DNA from: a virus
IMG/VR virus record: IMGVR_UViG_3300048061_000324
Coordinates: 1 to 63,794 of that record
Direction: 5' to 3' (one strand)
Length of the DNA stretch: 63,794 nucleotides
Part shown: positions 1 through 8,516 of the stretch, piece by piece
Position numbering within the stretch: the first letter of the stretch is position 1
Layout: each line of letters opens with the position of its first letter
Notes under the pieces: model-generated
What the model saw: only the letters and a program-made list of their open reading frames with translations
The model's database searches: none
Told to the model about the DNA's origin: nothing
Program-made: the position numbers and the translations under genes

Positions 1-321
1 ATGATTCTTTTTATCAAAGGTAAATTGTTTATTAAGAGCACCTCTGGTAGTCCATGTACTACTGCGATCACCAAACATTCCTTGTCCGGCATATAGTTCT
101 CTAGTCTTTTTTAACCAAGGTGTTTCATAAAACCCAATAGCATCAAACTTTCCGTATCCTTCTTGATATGATAATGCTTGTTTAATTATTGGTTCACATA
201 AATCTTTATCGTGTTTCTTTTTACTATATCTTTCACTATGTCCAGCAAAAACAATTTCACCATCTTCTACGACAGCCAATCCTGCGTCATGAAATCCTGC
301 ACTTACTCCTAGTGTTAACAT
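1..321 (-). CDS. Carbamoyltransferase, NodU/TobZ family (N-terminal part only)
   Basis: Only the first 107 codons are present; the ATG is at 321 and the gene leaves the window on the left. The translation opens LTLGVSAGFHDAGLAVVEDG, followed by GHSERYSKKKHD. This is the ASKHA-fold start of NodU/CmcH/TobZ O-carbamoyltransferases, which use carbamoyl phosphate and ATP to carbamoylate a hydroxyl on a sugar or similar acceptor. The stop of the upstream amidinotransferase shares one base with this start (TAATG), so the two are probably co-translated. The C-terminal acceptor domain is outside the window, so the substrate is unknown. A sugar acceptor is inferred from the neighbours; a DNA-base acceptor is an alternative. 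Confidence 0.8.
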   Translation of the reverse strand, partial: MLTLGVSAGFHDAGLAVVEDGEIVFAGHSERYSKKKHDKDLCEPIIKQALSYQEGYGKFDAIGFYETPWLKKTRELYAGQGMFGDRSSTWTTRGALNKQFTFDKKNH

Positions 322-1325
322 TATGCTCTTCTCTCCAAGTCTAACGTGGCACAGTGATGACCTCCTCCTAGTGTACGACTATGTGTTAGTTGTACAGGAA
401 TAACTTCAAACTTTGCACGTTCTAATTTCTTAATTAACTTTGGTTGTCTAGGATCGACAACAACTGTTTTAGGATCAATGCTTAACACATTCATTCCAAT
501 CCAATTACTAGCATATGGATATTTGTGAAACTCCATATCCTCTACACTGTCAACCCAAATGCGTTTATGCTTCTTTAAAAACTTTGGTAACTGCGACGGC
601 TTAACTCTTTGTTTGTTAATTAAAAGAGTTGATTCGTTAAGTGCCGCGATAGTACTATCAATATGAGCATATGCATAAACGTCTTCCCATATATGAACTG
701 TATACTTGGAACCAAGTACTGTACTTAACCATTGAGCACCTGCGGCATTACCTGTTTGACTTTTTAAGTATAACAAGTCATTACCAAAACGCATTACGTT
801 AGCCGCATCAAAGATTGGAGTCTTCTCTGTAAGTTTACCATCTTCAAATACTTCGTGTACTGGTAGTGCGTGTCTTGGTGCACTAATCCACTTAACACCT
901 GACTTCATTGCTTCGTGTCTAATGTCACGGTATGCTTCTGTTTCATGAAACCTACTATGAAACAATACTGGTGTTTCAATTACAACGTTTCCTATTACAA
1001 GGATAACATCACGTGGGCAATAATTATAAAAGCCATCTGCAAAGTATCTGTATCCATGTACAGTTTGTTGAAAGTCTAATTGTCTTGGACGTAAAACTTC
1101 AACACCTAAATCTGTTAATACTTTTTCAAACTGTCGTAGTTCATGATCTGTTAGGTCTATTATATCTTTATTAATTGGTCCAACTGGCTGTGCAGTTTCA
1201 GTCCACTTGCTATGTTTAGCAACTTCATTAAAAACATCATCATACTTTGGAAACCTTGCTCCGTGAACATCTCCTAGTACAACCTTCTTTAATGGATCCC
1301 ATTCGTTATGTGATTCAATAATCAT
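321..1325 (-). CDS. Glycine/inosamine-type amidinotransferase
   Basis: A 334-residue protein of the arginine:glycine amidinotransferase (AGAT)/StrB1 family, which moves the amidino group of arginine to an amine to give a guanidino product. The catalytic triad can be placed: Asp173 in IFDAANVMRFG, His221 in HIDST and Cys325 in GGGHHCATLD, each in its AGAT/StrB1 context. A PRD motif lies near residues 104-106. Length is close to the family's usual 340-390. It starts just inside the end of the DegT aminotransferase gene (4-base overlap) and runs into the carbamoyltransferase. Family assignment is firm. Whether the acceptor is glycine or an aminated sugar/cyclitol is inference; the neighbours favour the sugar. 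Confidence 0.88.
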   Translation of the reverse strand: MIIESHNEWDPLKKVVLGDVHGARFPKYDDVFNEVAKHSKWTETAQPVGPINKDIIDLTDHELRQFEKVLTDLGVEVLRPRQLDFQQTVHGYRYFADGFYNYCPRDVILVIGNVVIETPVLFHSRFHETEAYRDIRHEAMKSGVKWISAPRHALPVHEVFEDGKLTEKTPIFDAANVMRFGNDLLYLKSQTGNAAGAQWLSTVLGSKYTVHIWEDVYAYAHIDSTIAALNESTLLINKQRVKPSQLPKFLKKHKRIWVDSVEDMEFHKYPYASNWIGMNVLSIDPKTVVVDPRQPKLIKKLERAKFEVIPVQLTHSRTLGGGHHCATLDLERRA

Positions 1326-2020
1326 TTGTAACTTCCCATTTTAAAACATTTTGTAATACTTGGATACTTCACGTGTTGTGGTGTTTTCTCTTTGTATTGA
1401 TCTAATTTAACTATACCAACTGCTGATTGCTCAGGGGACAAATAATAATGATATCCAACTTCTTCATACTGTTCCTTATCCCAGGGAGACACTTTTAGAT
1501 CTCTGCCATCGTACCTGGCACGAATAATCCAATCATATGCTTCTCTACTATCTAATAGTATAGCACCTCCTTTACCGATTGTCAATGGTTTTCCATTACC
1601 AAAACTCAAGCATTTAAAGGTTTCTTGTTCATACATATTGCGTTGTAATCTTCTAGCACTATCGTATATAGGCAAGTGTCCTAGTTTGTATTCACCTATC
1701 CATTTGTCTTCGTTAATAACAAATGATAAACCCAAACGTTCAAGCATCATAGGTATACTTAAATATGTTTGGTCTGGTATTTCAATATGAGGGATATGAC
1801 TTGGGTGTTTTCTTTTATACCATCTTATGCACAATTCGATTGCGTGTGTACAACAATCAGTTGTTACTACATATGGTGCTCCAGTATAATCAGCAAGACG
1901 TTTTTCAAATTCTCTTATAACATCATACGGATCATTCCAACCAACACCATAATCTTTTAACATCTCTAGGATGTCAAGATTAATAATGTCCTGTAATTTG
2001 TAAGGTGTATCTTGGTTCAT
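1322..2020 (-). CDS. Short DegT/DnrJ/StrS-family PLP aminotransferase
   Basis: A 232-residue PLP-dependent protein of the DegT/DnrJ/EryC1/StrS sugar aminotransferase family. Visible landmarks are TTDCCTHAIEL near residues 53-63 (cofactor-phosphate region), Asp120 in YDSARRL, and LSFGNGKPLTIGKGGAIL near 138-154 with Lys144 as the likely Schiff-base lysine. The usual family length is 360-400, so the C-terminal domain is largely missing; this may be a compact phage form. Its start overlaps the upstream 2OG oxygenase by 41 bases; a later in-frame Met (residue 20) would remove most of that overlap. Expected role: amination of a keto-sugar, giving the amine the neighbouring amidinotransferase needs. 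Confidence 0.78.
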   Translation of the reverse strand: MNQDTPYKLQDIINLDILEMLKDYGVGWNDPYDVIREFEKRLADYTGAPYVVTTDCCTHAIELCIRWYKRKHPSHIPHIEIPDQTYLSIPMMLERLGLSFVINEDKWIGEYKLGHLPIYDSARRLQRNMYEQETFKCLSFGNGKPLTIGKGGAILLDSREAYDWIIRARYDGRDLKVSPWDKEQYEEVGYHYYLSPEQSAVGIVKLDQYKEKTPQHVKYPSITKCFKMGSYK

Positions 2021-2504
2021 AACCTATATTGCCTGCACTGTGTGGAACTCTTCCACGCCAAAGCACGGCTCCTCCTTTGTGCCAATTCATACTATATTGG
2101 TCTACTTCAAACATATGTCCTTGTTTTTTATCTTCTAAAAATACTAAACAACGTAACACATCATCACTACTTTCGATATGAAAGAGTTCTTTATATTTGT
2201 TATAGTGATCTGCGTGTGGTGGTAGTATGTCACCTGTTGTCATTTTATAGAATGTATAACCGCAGTCTTTCCATTCTAAAATTTTTCCAATGTCTTTTGC
2301 CCATTGTGGAATTGCTGACTGATCATTAAACATCATACCAGTAAAGTTATCATGCGTATGTCCAGCAGTTCTCCATTTTGCTAATTGCTCTAAGTCTCCG
2401 TAAGCAACTCGTTTATAATCAAAACTTTCAAAGTCTTTTGTTTCCCATACAGGATCAAGTTCCAGTGTATGATATTCTAAAGGACTAATCTCTTGTGTTG
2501 CCAT
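1980..2504 (-). CDS. 2OG-Fe(II) oxygenase, aspartyl/prolyl-hydroxylase-like
   Basis: A 174-residue protein with the facial triad and 2-oxoglutarate arginine of the cupin-fold dioxygenases: His97 and Asp99 in PPHADHY, His155 in RVPHSAGN and Arg165 in EPRYTLQITGH. The family couples oxidative decarboxylation of 2-oxoglutarate to hydroxylation of a protein, sugar or small molecule. It overlaps the dehydrogenase upstream by 20 bases and the aminotransferase downstream by 41, so it belongs to the same operon. The substrate cannot be told from sequence. A sugar-modifying role is inferred from context. Confidence 0.75.
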   Translation of the reverse strand: MATQEISPLEYHTLELDPVWETKDFESFDYKRVAYGDLEQLAKWRTAGHTHDNFTGMMFNDQSAIPQWAKDIGKILEWKDCGYTFYKMTTGDILPPHADHYNKYKELFHIESSDDVLRCLVFLEDKKQGHMFEVDQYSMNWHKGGAVLWRGRVPHSAGNIGYEPRYTLQITGHY

Positions 2505-3633
2505 AATGTATTACTTTCACTTTTGGATCTTTGGCTGTGTATGTACGCCATGGATCGAAAACTATTGTTGCACTGTCGACATTAAAGTTATGGTCAGTTG
2601 GGTGAGTTATAACCATAACTTCAACTGCATGGTCGAAACCATTAACAATCATTCCACCCAACTTTCCAATATAGTGTTGAACTAGTAATGCATAAGATCC
2701 ATCAGTGTATGCTACTCCTGGCTTATATGTATCACTCGTAAAGCAAATTTGCTTTCCATGTTTTAATATTTCTTTTGCCATACGTTCGGCTTGTACTTCC
2801 CTACTTTTGGCAATCGCGTCGAACAAGTCATATCCTAAGTCTAATCGTTCCGCTAAATGTCTTAGGGCAATATTATCTCTAGGGTGACAAGGTCCACCAT
2901 CGCCCATGCCTGCTTTCATATAAGCGGCACTGGTAATTCGGTATCCTGCATTACTTAAACTATTTGTTACAACATCAACATTCATATTCCCAACACTTTG
3001 GGCAACGTCTTGAATCATATTAACTAGACTTAACCTTGCACTAATAAATGTGTTGTAAAATATTTTTGTTGCTTCTGCTTCTTCCCATGTACCAATATTA
3101 TAATGCGGATCATTCTCCATTACTGTTTTGTAAAATTTTACTAATGCTTTTGCATCAGTGTCGTTTGGTTTGTTGCCTCCAATGATAACCATATCTGGAT
3201 TTACCATATCCCAAGCAACTGTACCCATAGCAATTAAGTATGGGTTATAAATTAATCTTGCTTTATCTAATAAGCCTGCGAATTCTCTTCTTGTTGTTCC
3301 TGGAAGTACTGTACTAATTAAAACAACAATAGTATCTTCTGTTGCATATTTGTTAATTTCTTTTAAACATTCTTTAACAGGATCTAATCCAAAGTCTTTG
3401 TTTGGTAAATGTGTTATAGGAGTTTCTCCACCATAGTCTTTATGGTGTGGAGTTTGTACTGCAACAAAGACAAAGTCCTGTCCTACTACTGCTTCTTTTG
3501 GTGTCTTAGACACTCGTACAAGCCCACTAAAGCGTTCTACCTTGTCATACCCTGTAACTGTATGTCCTTTCTTAACTAACATCTCAGAACTAATCATTCC
3601 AAGTTTTCCTAAACCAAACCAACCTATTTTCAT
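2485..3633 (-). CDS. UDP/GDP-sugar 6-dehydrogenase family
   Basis: A 382-residue nucleotide-sugar dehydrogenase of the Ugd/WecC/WbpA type, which oxidises C6 of a nucleotide sugar to a uronic acid with two NAD+. The N-terminal Rossmann motif is GWFGLGKLG (residues 4-12). The middle domain carries EATKIFYN (about 187-194). The nucleophile is Cys249 in GGPCHPRDN, a variant of the usual GGxCxPKD. Family members are usually 390-440 residues, so this one is slightly short at the C terminus. It overlaps its upstream neighbour by 4 bases. With the DegT aminotransferase it recalls amino-uronic acid routes such as WbpA/WbpE; the exact sugar is unknown. Confidence 0.85.
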   Translation of the reverse strand: MKIGWFGLGKLGMISSEMLVKKGHTVTGYDKVERFSGLVRVSKTPKEAVVGQDFVFVAVQTPHHKDYGGETPITHLPNKDFGLDPVKECLKEINKYATEDTIVVLISTVLPGTTRREFAGLLDKARLIYNPYLIAMGTVAWDMVNPDMVIIGGNKPNDTDAKALVKFYKTVMENDPHYNIGTWEEAEATKIFYNTFISARLSLVNMIQDVAQSVGNMNVDVVTNSLSNAGYRITSAAYMKAGMGDGGPCHPRDNIALRHLAERLDLGYDLFDAIAKSREVQAERMAKEILKHGKQICFTSDTYKPGVAYTDGSYALLVQHYIGKLGGMIVNGFDHAVEVMVITHPTDHNFNVDSATIVFDPWRTYTAKDPKVKVIHYGNTRD

Positions 3634-4835
3634 AATTCTAATACCTTTGTAATATGTTTTCTAATCTCACCTGTCCTAATTAAGTTACGATTGTGTATAA
3701 GGATTGGTTCCATATGTTTCTTTATTCTTTTTAATTCTCTATATGATTGATTACTGATGTCAATAATAATATCAAATACTTTATCCATTCTTTTAATGGG
3801 ATCAGTTTCTTCATCATAACTTTCATCCCAGAACTCGTGGAATGTTTTTGCTCCCCAATGTTTCAACAAGTCTAAACTATGTGTACCTGCTAATAATAAT
3901 ACAGGTGAGCCTTGCTTCATAGGGTTTAATGTTTTTTCACTTATTTGTCCCCAAGGGTATTCGTAGTTTGTTTCACATACTAAACTAGCAAACGAGTTCC
4001 AATAAGTATCTTCCAACGGATCAGAAGTAGTAATATTATTTATGGTTCCTACTTGAGGGTTTATATAATCTTTCATGCTTACTATTTGACATTCAGTATC
4101 TTCTTTTGTTAATGGCAAATGAGCCATAAGGTCTTTACAACCTTTGCTATAAGATTCAAAATGTTTACTGTTGTTTAATGGAAATTTTAAAAGTACATCA
4201 TCTGTTTTATGATAATGTGTAATAACACTGTCCTCTGGCATTATGTTATATAAGAAACTAACAGCCATATGTCTATGCTGATCCCAGCGATATGTGAAAC
4301 AGTTTATTTTATGATTAATTTCTTCTGGTAGACCATTGCTAGGTTCTCTGTTATAATGACAAGCGCCTAAACTAAAAGTGTCTAATGGGTATATTGCCCA
4401 GTCGGAATACTTTGTGTTTTGTAATTGTTCTAACATACGATACTCATTTGTAAATATTTTAAACTTACAGTTGTGCTTTTTACACCAGTTTTGTATCATA
4501 TCGAATTCATTGATGCTACAATCTTCTTGTATTAACCCGTCTGGGCAACTATACCTGGAGTGATTTTGCCATACTGATAATACTTCGTACAAAAAGAAAT
4601 ATACTGTCGTATGGTCTACAAAGTTAATACTTGAATCTGACCAAGATTCGAACCATTCACACGGACCGTCAAATATAAAATAAGGGGTTTTGATTTCTAA
4701 ACTTTGGAGTGATTCTGCTGTTTTTCGAAATCTTCCACGTGTGTCACTAAATTTAGTGATGGTTGACGTTGCATCAACTACAGAGTGGTTTATTGCTTTG
4801 TTAATGTTATTTATGTAAATTGAATTAAATTGCAT
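3630..4835 (-). CDS. Glycosyltransferase-like protein, fucosyltransferase-type C-terminal motif
   Basis: A 401-residue soluble protein without a recognised N-terminal domain. Around residues 285-330 it contains LVCETNYEYPWGQISEKTLN followed by PMKQGSPVLLLAGTHSL. The pattern of a Glu, then SEKT, then a pocket of small residues is the donor-binding signature of GT10-like and related GT-B folds. This supports a glycosyltransferase, probably using a product of the surrounding sugar genes, but it is one motif only. It sits between the radical SAM gene (11-base overlap) and the dehydrogenase (4-base overlap). Confidence 0.5.
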   Translation of the reverse strand: MQFNSIYINNINKAINHSVVDATSTITKFSDTRGRFRKTAESLQSLEIKTPYFIFDGPCEWFESWSDSSINFVDHTTVYFFLYEVLSVWQNHSRYSCPDGLIQEDCSINEFDMIQNWCKKHNCKFKIFTNEYRMLEQLQNTKYSDWAIYPLDTFSLGACHYNREPSNGLPEEINHKINCFTYRWDQHRHMAVSFLYNIMPEDSVITHYHKTDDVLLKFPLNNSKHFESYSKGCKDLMAHLPLTKEDTECQIVSMKDYINPQVGTINNITTSDPLEDTYWNSFASLVCETNYEYPWGQISEKTLNPMKQGSPVLLLAGTHSLDLLKHWGAKTFHEFWDESYDEETDPIKRMDKVFDIIIDISNQSYRELKRIKKHMEPILIHNRNLIRTGEIRKHITKVLEL

Positions 4836-6183
4836 CGAACCAAGCCATATATTCGGGAAAAACTTCGCTAAAAATGGTACTTCTACGTTTATCGAGCTCT
4901 TTAGTATATACTTTAAAGTTCTGCTTATGATTATTACTATCTACTGTTTGTTGACTTCTCCAGTATTCAATAATACGTTCTAGTTTAGCAGTTTCACTAT
5001 TGTGCATTAACTCTACAATTTCCATCTGTTTCATATACTCAACTGTATTAGTCATGTATTCTTCAAATGTTTTATCTAGTATTTTAACATCCATCATCTC
5101 AGGATATCTTAAAAAAGGTATGTCAATGTACATACAATCTCTACCGTATTGTTTTCTTATTTCAACTAAATCTTTTAGAAAGTCTTTGAATGATGTTACA
5201 CTTAATGCATTGTAGGTACACATGAATGTAACTACAAACCTGTCTTCATTTTTAAATTCTTCTAATACACGTTTTACATTTTTTATAAACTTGTTATAAT
5301 CTAAACCATTTCTAATATACTCTGCTTTATTACCAAATGCTTCTGCACTTGTGTAAACTTCTAGTTTACGAACTTTGCCACTTGCTAATACTTTCTTTGC
5401 TTGATTAATAAACTTATCGAATAGTTTGTCCTCAACACAAAAGTTACTATTAATACCTAACAATAAATCTTTATTTGGTTTATCTGTTTCAATGATCCAG
5501 TCCATCATTTTAAATGTGTTCTTATTCATAAGTGGCTCGCCACCTGTAACACGGAACGTATGCAATGCTGGGTACAACTCAGGCCACCATTCCCAAAATG
5601 CTTCTACATATGGATTGTGTTCTCTTTCCGGTATAGGCATTCTGCCTCTGCGTTCTGTCCATGTTATGTCGTTGTAATTGTCTGAGGTGCTAAAGCCTCC
5701 ATGTTGTTTTACTTCTTGCATCCACGCACTACTGATAGCCGGACTGCAATACATACATTTAAAATTACAAGCATAACCAAAACTTACTTCTACATAACTT
5801 GGTTGAAAGTTTGTACTCCAATCATTATTTTTAATTGTATCAAAGTGTTTGTTACTCCAACTAAATGCACTCTTTAAATGTCTGTCACTTAAAGCATTTG
5901 GATCTGCATCTTCAACTCTCCAACAGTAGTCACATTCTTTAGGTCTACCACCTTCGAGCATTTCTTTACGTTGTTGTTTTTTATATATAGAGTTGTGTAG
6001 TGAACTAGGGTCTAGTTTAATTTCGTCAACTGGTACTTGGTGTACCGGTGGGTGATGACAACTATGTGCAGTTCCATTTTGTAAGTTAAGTGTAAGTTGT
6101 GTCCACTTTGCTAAACAGAATCCAGGACCTACTGCATTCAGTTTGGCTTTCATTTCATGCGGATCTGTTCCGGTAAAACTCAT
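4825..6183 (-). CDS. Radical SAM protein, twitch-domain type
   Basis: A 452-residue radical SAM enzyme. The [4Fe-4S]-binding CxxxCxxC is Cys139-Cys143-Cys146 in FGYACNFKCMYCSPAIS, and the SAM-contacting GGEP motif appears as VTGGEPLMNKNT near residue 213. Extra Cys residues before the core (42, 84, 87) may hold a second cluster or zinc. Phage members of this family are usually called twitch-domain radical SAM proteins; no substrate is established. Placed between a phosphomannomutase-like gene and a glycosyltransferase-like gene, it could perform a radical step on a sugar or a peptide. That is inference. Confidence 0.85.
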   Translation of the reverse strand: MSFTGTDPHEMKAKLNAVGPGFCLAKWTQLTLNLQNGTAHSCHHPPVHQVPVDEIKLDPSSLHNSIYKKQQRKEMLEGGRPKECDYCWRVEDADPNALSDRHLKSAFSWSNKHFDTIKNNDWSTNFQPSYVEVSFGYACNFKCMYCSPAISSAWMQEVKQHGGFSTSDNYNDITWTERRGRMPIPEREHNPYVEAFWEWWPELYPALHTFRVTGGEPLMNKNTFKMMDWIIETDKPNKDLLLGINSNFCVEDKLFDKFINQAKKVLASGKVRKLEVYTSAEAFGNKAEYIRNGLDYNKFIKNVKRVLEEFKNEDRFVVTFMCTYNALSVTSFKDFLKDLVEIRKQYGRDCMYIDIPFLRYPEMMDVKILDKTFEEYMTNTVEYMKQMEIVELMHNSETAKLERIIEYWRSQQTVDSNNHKQNFKVYTKELDKRRSTIFSEVFPEYMAWFDAI

Positions 6184-6887
6184 TACGAATAATCTTCTTT
6201 AAGTATATCCCAAGTATCATAAGGCCCTTTGACTTGATGCCATTTATCTCCAGGGTTTGTCATTTTGTCTGCTAATGGTTTATCGTTTCCATTAACATGA
6301 ATTCTGTCTCCAAAGAATATCATTGGTGTCCCAATAATATCATATACTTGTGCTTTGTTCTTTCCTTTTAGATGAATATCTATACTAGTGTTACCACCTA
6401 GTTCTGCTTCAAATCCTGGAAAAGTTTCGTTAAACATTTCACAAATACTAACACGTTCATTATTTACTTTGTCCCATTCATAATAATCATCACGTTGTTG
6501 CCCTACGGCATTTCTTCCTACAGTACTAAAGTTTATTAACCCTGTACGTTTTTCAATATGAAGTCCATACTTGTGTTTATATTTACTGAAGTCTACTTGT
6601 TGTTCTAACCATGTGTCCATATCTTCTGGAGCATTAAGGTTACTACTCGAAACTTCAATACCATTACGCCATACACTGTTACCTGCACATTGAAATACCA
6701 TTGTACAGTTGTCTACGATCTCGTGTCCTATTTGTTCTATTGTTTTAGGTCTATCACTACCTGTAACAATAAAGACACTTTTGTTTTTCATCCAGTTTAA
6801 GAACCAGAGTCTAAAGTCAACAGGAATTACTTGCCTACTTTCAGACAAGGTTCCATCTACGTCAAATACATAATTTACACGGTCCAA
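6183..6887 (-). CDS. Phosphomannomutase-like HAD-superfamily enzyme (TTG start)
   Basis: A 234-residue protein resembling eukaryotic-type phosphomannomutase (PMM): the HAD nucleophile motif FDVDGTL (Asp9, Asp11), a cap segment STVGRNAVGQQRDDYYEWDK, then LGGNTSIDIHLKGKNKAQV and FFGDRIHVNGNDKPLA, matching the PMM GR..s...R..F.e.Dk and FFGD...GGND blocks in order. Expected chemistry is 1,6-phosphomutase or phosphatase action on a hexose phosphate. No ATG or GTG fits the frame. A TTG at 6887 is used, about a dozen bases after AAGGAG, and an in-frame stop lies 33 bases upstream of it. The start lies inside the end of the 53-codon gene. Confidence 0.8.
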   Translation of the reverse strand: MDRVNYVFDVDGTLSESRQVIPVDFRLWFLNWMKNKSVFIVTGSDRPKTIEQIGHEIVDNCTMVFQCAGNSVWRNGIEVSSSNLNAPEDMDTWLEQQVDFSKYKHKYGLHIEKRTGLINFSTVGRNAVGQQRDDYYEWDKVNNERVSICEMFNETFPGFEAELGGNTSIDIHLKGKNKAQVYDIIGTPMIFFGDRIHVNGNDKPLADKMTNPGDKWHQVKGPYDTWDILKEDYS

Positions 6888-7036
6888 CTTTTCAACTGCT
6901 CCTTTGTTGGTTTCATTGGTTCAAGTTTTTCTATCTTGCCACCCTTCTCTAAAAACTTTTTCATTCGTTCATCTAGTTTTCTTTGAAGTTCAGCAGGTTC
7001 TGGTTTTGTATAATCTTTTTGTTTATTATCTATCAT
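6875..7036 (-). CDS. Small basic hypothetical protein, 53 aa
   Basis: A 53-codon ORF begins with ATG at 7036, overlapping the stop of the RuBisCO-like gene (ATGA), and ends inside the start of the phosphomannomutase-like gene. The product is lysine-rich and predicted to be mostly helical (MIDNKQKDYTKPEPAELQRK, then LDERMKKFLEKGG). No family is recognised. The 4-base overlap and the AAGGAG near its end, which serves the next gene, indicate it is translated. It may simply couple translation of its neighbours. Confidence 0.55.
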   Translation of the reverse strand: MIDNKQKDYTKPEPAELQRKLDERMKKFLEKGGKIEKLEPMKPTKEQLKSWTV

Positions 7037-8169
7037 TGTGTTACACTGTCTATTGCTTTTCTTAATTTTAATGCTCCGGCTTTCATACCGTCTGGGTGTT
7101 CGTGAATTGCTCCACCAACATTTGCCATATAGTCAACACCGAAGCGTCTTGTTATTTCTGGAATAAGTTCTGCTGTCATACCACAACTTAAAGCAGGCAC
7201 TACATTGTTGTTACTTAACATATGCATTGTGCTTCGAAGTTCATTTTCATCATCACTTAGATATCCGCCCCACATACCTGTATGGATTGTATCTACTCCA
7301 CAGATACTTGCTAACTTACATAACACATACCAACTAATACGATATGCATTCTTTGTACTGCTTATTACTTTGTCGCCTGACTTCTGATAATGTATATACA
7401 AAGGTAAGTTTAATTTGTTAATACTTTTATAAGATCCGTGTCCACTCCAGAAGTTAACGTGTACTCCATTACCTCCGCCATCTGCAACCATTTTGGCTCT
7501 ATCTAGCAAGTGCAAAGGATCACTATTAATACAATAGCAATACACAACGTTTGTTCCTGCTAACACCCGCTGTATGACGTCTATGCGAGTCTTAAGGGGT
7601 AAACAAGCCGGGTTTGCCATTATCTCATCTTCTTTAATAAAGTCAACTCCGCCTTCTACGAATGCAGTAACAATTTCAACTAATGCTTGTTCTGTTAGTC
7701 CTGTCTTAGGTTTAACAATACTACCTAGTAATGGTTTGTTATAATTGCCTGTAAGTTTTCTAAATCCTGATAATCCGTAACGTGGTGCAACTGCATCACA
7801 TAATGAAAAATCGATATCTAAATCTAATAGTTCACATCTGTGAATATAATCGATGTCCATTTGTCCACCCATTAACACACAAAGTAATTGTGCTATTCCA
7901 TCAGTTTCCCAGTCAATAATTCTATAGGGCCAAGCAATTTTAACTATGCCTGTGTTCTTTCCTATAAAGTCTGCTGGCTGTCCAATAATCTTTGCTGAGT
8001 ATTGTTCAATCAACTCTGGTGTTTCATATTCATTTCTTACACTAGGGTTACCTACACTTTGCCCGACTGCTAATCCAAATGCCGCCTTGTTTAAGTCGTT
8101 ACCTTCTAGTTTGTATGTTACTGTAAAGTATTCCTTGGGATCTACTTCACTCACGTATATATCAAGCAT
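7033..8169 (-). CDS. RuBisCO-like protein (form IV type)
   Basis: A 378-residue homologue of the RuBisCO large subunit. The C-terminal barrel is clear: PLLGSIVKPKTGLT (Lys153/Lys155, matching the catalytic KPK), GGVDFIKEDE with Lys179, Asp181 and Glu182 matching the carbamylated lysine and two Mg2+ ligands, His260, DTIHTG with His296, SCGM near 328, and VGGAIHEHPDG near 351-361 at the phosphate-binding site. Loop 6 reads GMWGGYLSDD and has no lysine at the position of Lys334, which CO2 fixation requires. It should therefore be a form IV enolase/isomerase-like protein, not a carboxylase. At 378 residues it is shorter than the usual 410-470. Neighbours are a cupin and sugar genes. The substrate is unknown. 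Confidence 0.88.
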   Translation of the reverse strand: MLDIYVSEVDPKEYFTVTYKLEGNDLNKAAFGLAVGQSVGNPSVRNEYETPELIEQYSAKIIGQPADFIGKNTGIVKIAWPYRIIDWETDGIAQLLCVLMGGQMDIDYIHRCELLDLDIDFSLCDAVAPRYGLSGFRKLTGNYNKPLLGSIVKPKTGLTEQALVEIVTAFVEGGVDFIKEDEIMANPACLPLKTRIDVIQRVLAGTNVVYCYCINSDPLHLLDRAKMVADGGGNGVHVNFWSGHGSYKSINKLNLPLYIHYQKSGDKVISSTKNAYRISWYVLCKLASICGVDTIHTGMWGGYLSDDENELRSTMHMLSNNNVVPALSCGMTAELIPEITRRFGVDYMANVGGAIHEHPDGMKAGALKLRKAIDSVTQ

Positions 8170-8186
8170 AATGTATTGTACCTTCT

Positions 8187-8516
8187 TTATTCTTTAATGT
8201 CAAACATATATTTGTCATCTGTGTCACAAATATCTCTAACTACTGTTAATTCTACATCGGTTAAGTATTCAACTTGACTAACTTCATATGGGTATAATAT
8301 AAAAATGTCGCCTTCGCTAAATATTTGTCCGTTAATTTTTACTTTTCCTTTTCGCATACAGTTGATCTCTGTACCTTTTTTATGAAAGTGATCCTGATGG
8401 AATTCACCTTTTTTGTGTCTGTGAATACCAACTTCAAAGTTTGCCTTAAAAGCCGTAGGTTCAAAGTTACCTACAAACCATCCACCTTTCATATCATCTA
8501 ATTTAAATTTCTTCAT
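8187..8516 (-). CDS. Single-domain cupin
   Basis: A 109-residue small beta-barrel protein. Cupin motif 1 is HFHKKGTEINCMRKGK, with His43, His45 and Glu50 as likely metal ligands, followed by GQIFSEGDIFILYPYEVSQV as motif 2. Small cupins of this kind are often sugar isomerases/epimerases or metal-dependent dioxygenases. It overlaps the preceding gene by 4 bases and is followed after 17 bases by the RuBisCO-like gene, so the two are probably made together. The motif-2 histidine is not obvious. A binding or isomerase role is inference. Confidence 0.75.
   Translation of the reverse strand: MKKFKLDDMKGGWFVGNFEPTAFKANFEVGIHRHKKGEFHQDHFHKKGTEINCMRKGKVKINGQIFSEGDIFILYPYEVSQVEYLTDVELTVVRDICDTDDKYMFDIKE

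Noticed and set aside
1322-2020. DegT aminotransferase as a broken pseudogene
   Set aside because: The frame is intact, overlaps both neighbours normally and keeps the PLP lysine; it is short but not visibly damaged.
4645-4654. GATTCGAACC, which looks like a tRNA T-arm on the minus strand
   Set aside because: It is the coding sequence for W-F-E-S in the glycosyltransferase-like gene; no acceptor, D-arm or anticodon stem surrounds it.
7033-8169. True CO2-fixing RuBisCO
   Set aside because: Loop 6 lacks the lysine needed for carboxylation and the chain is about 80-90 residues short, so it is called RuBisCO-like.
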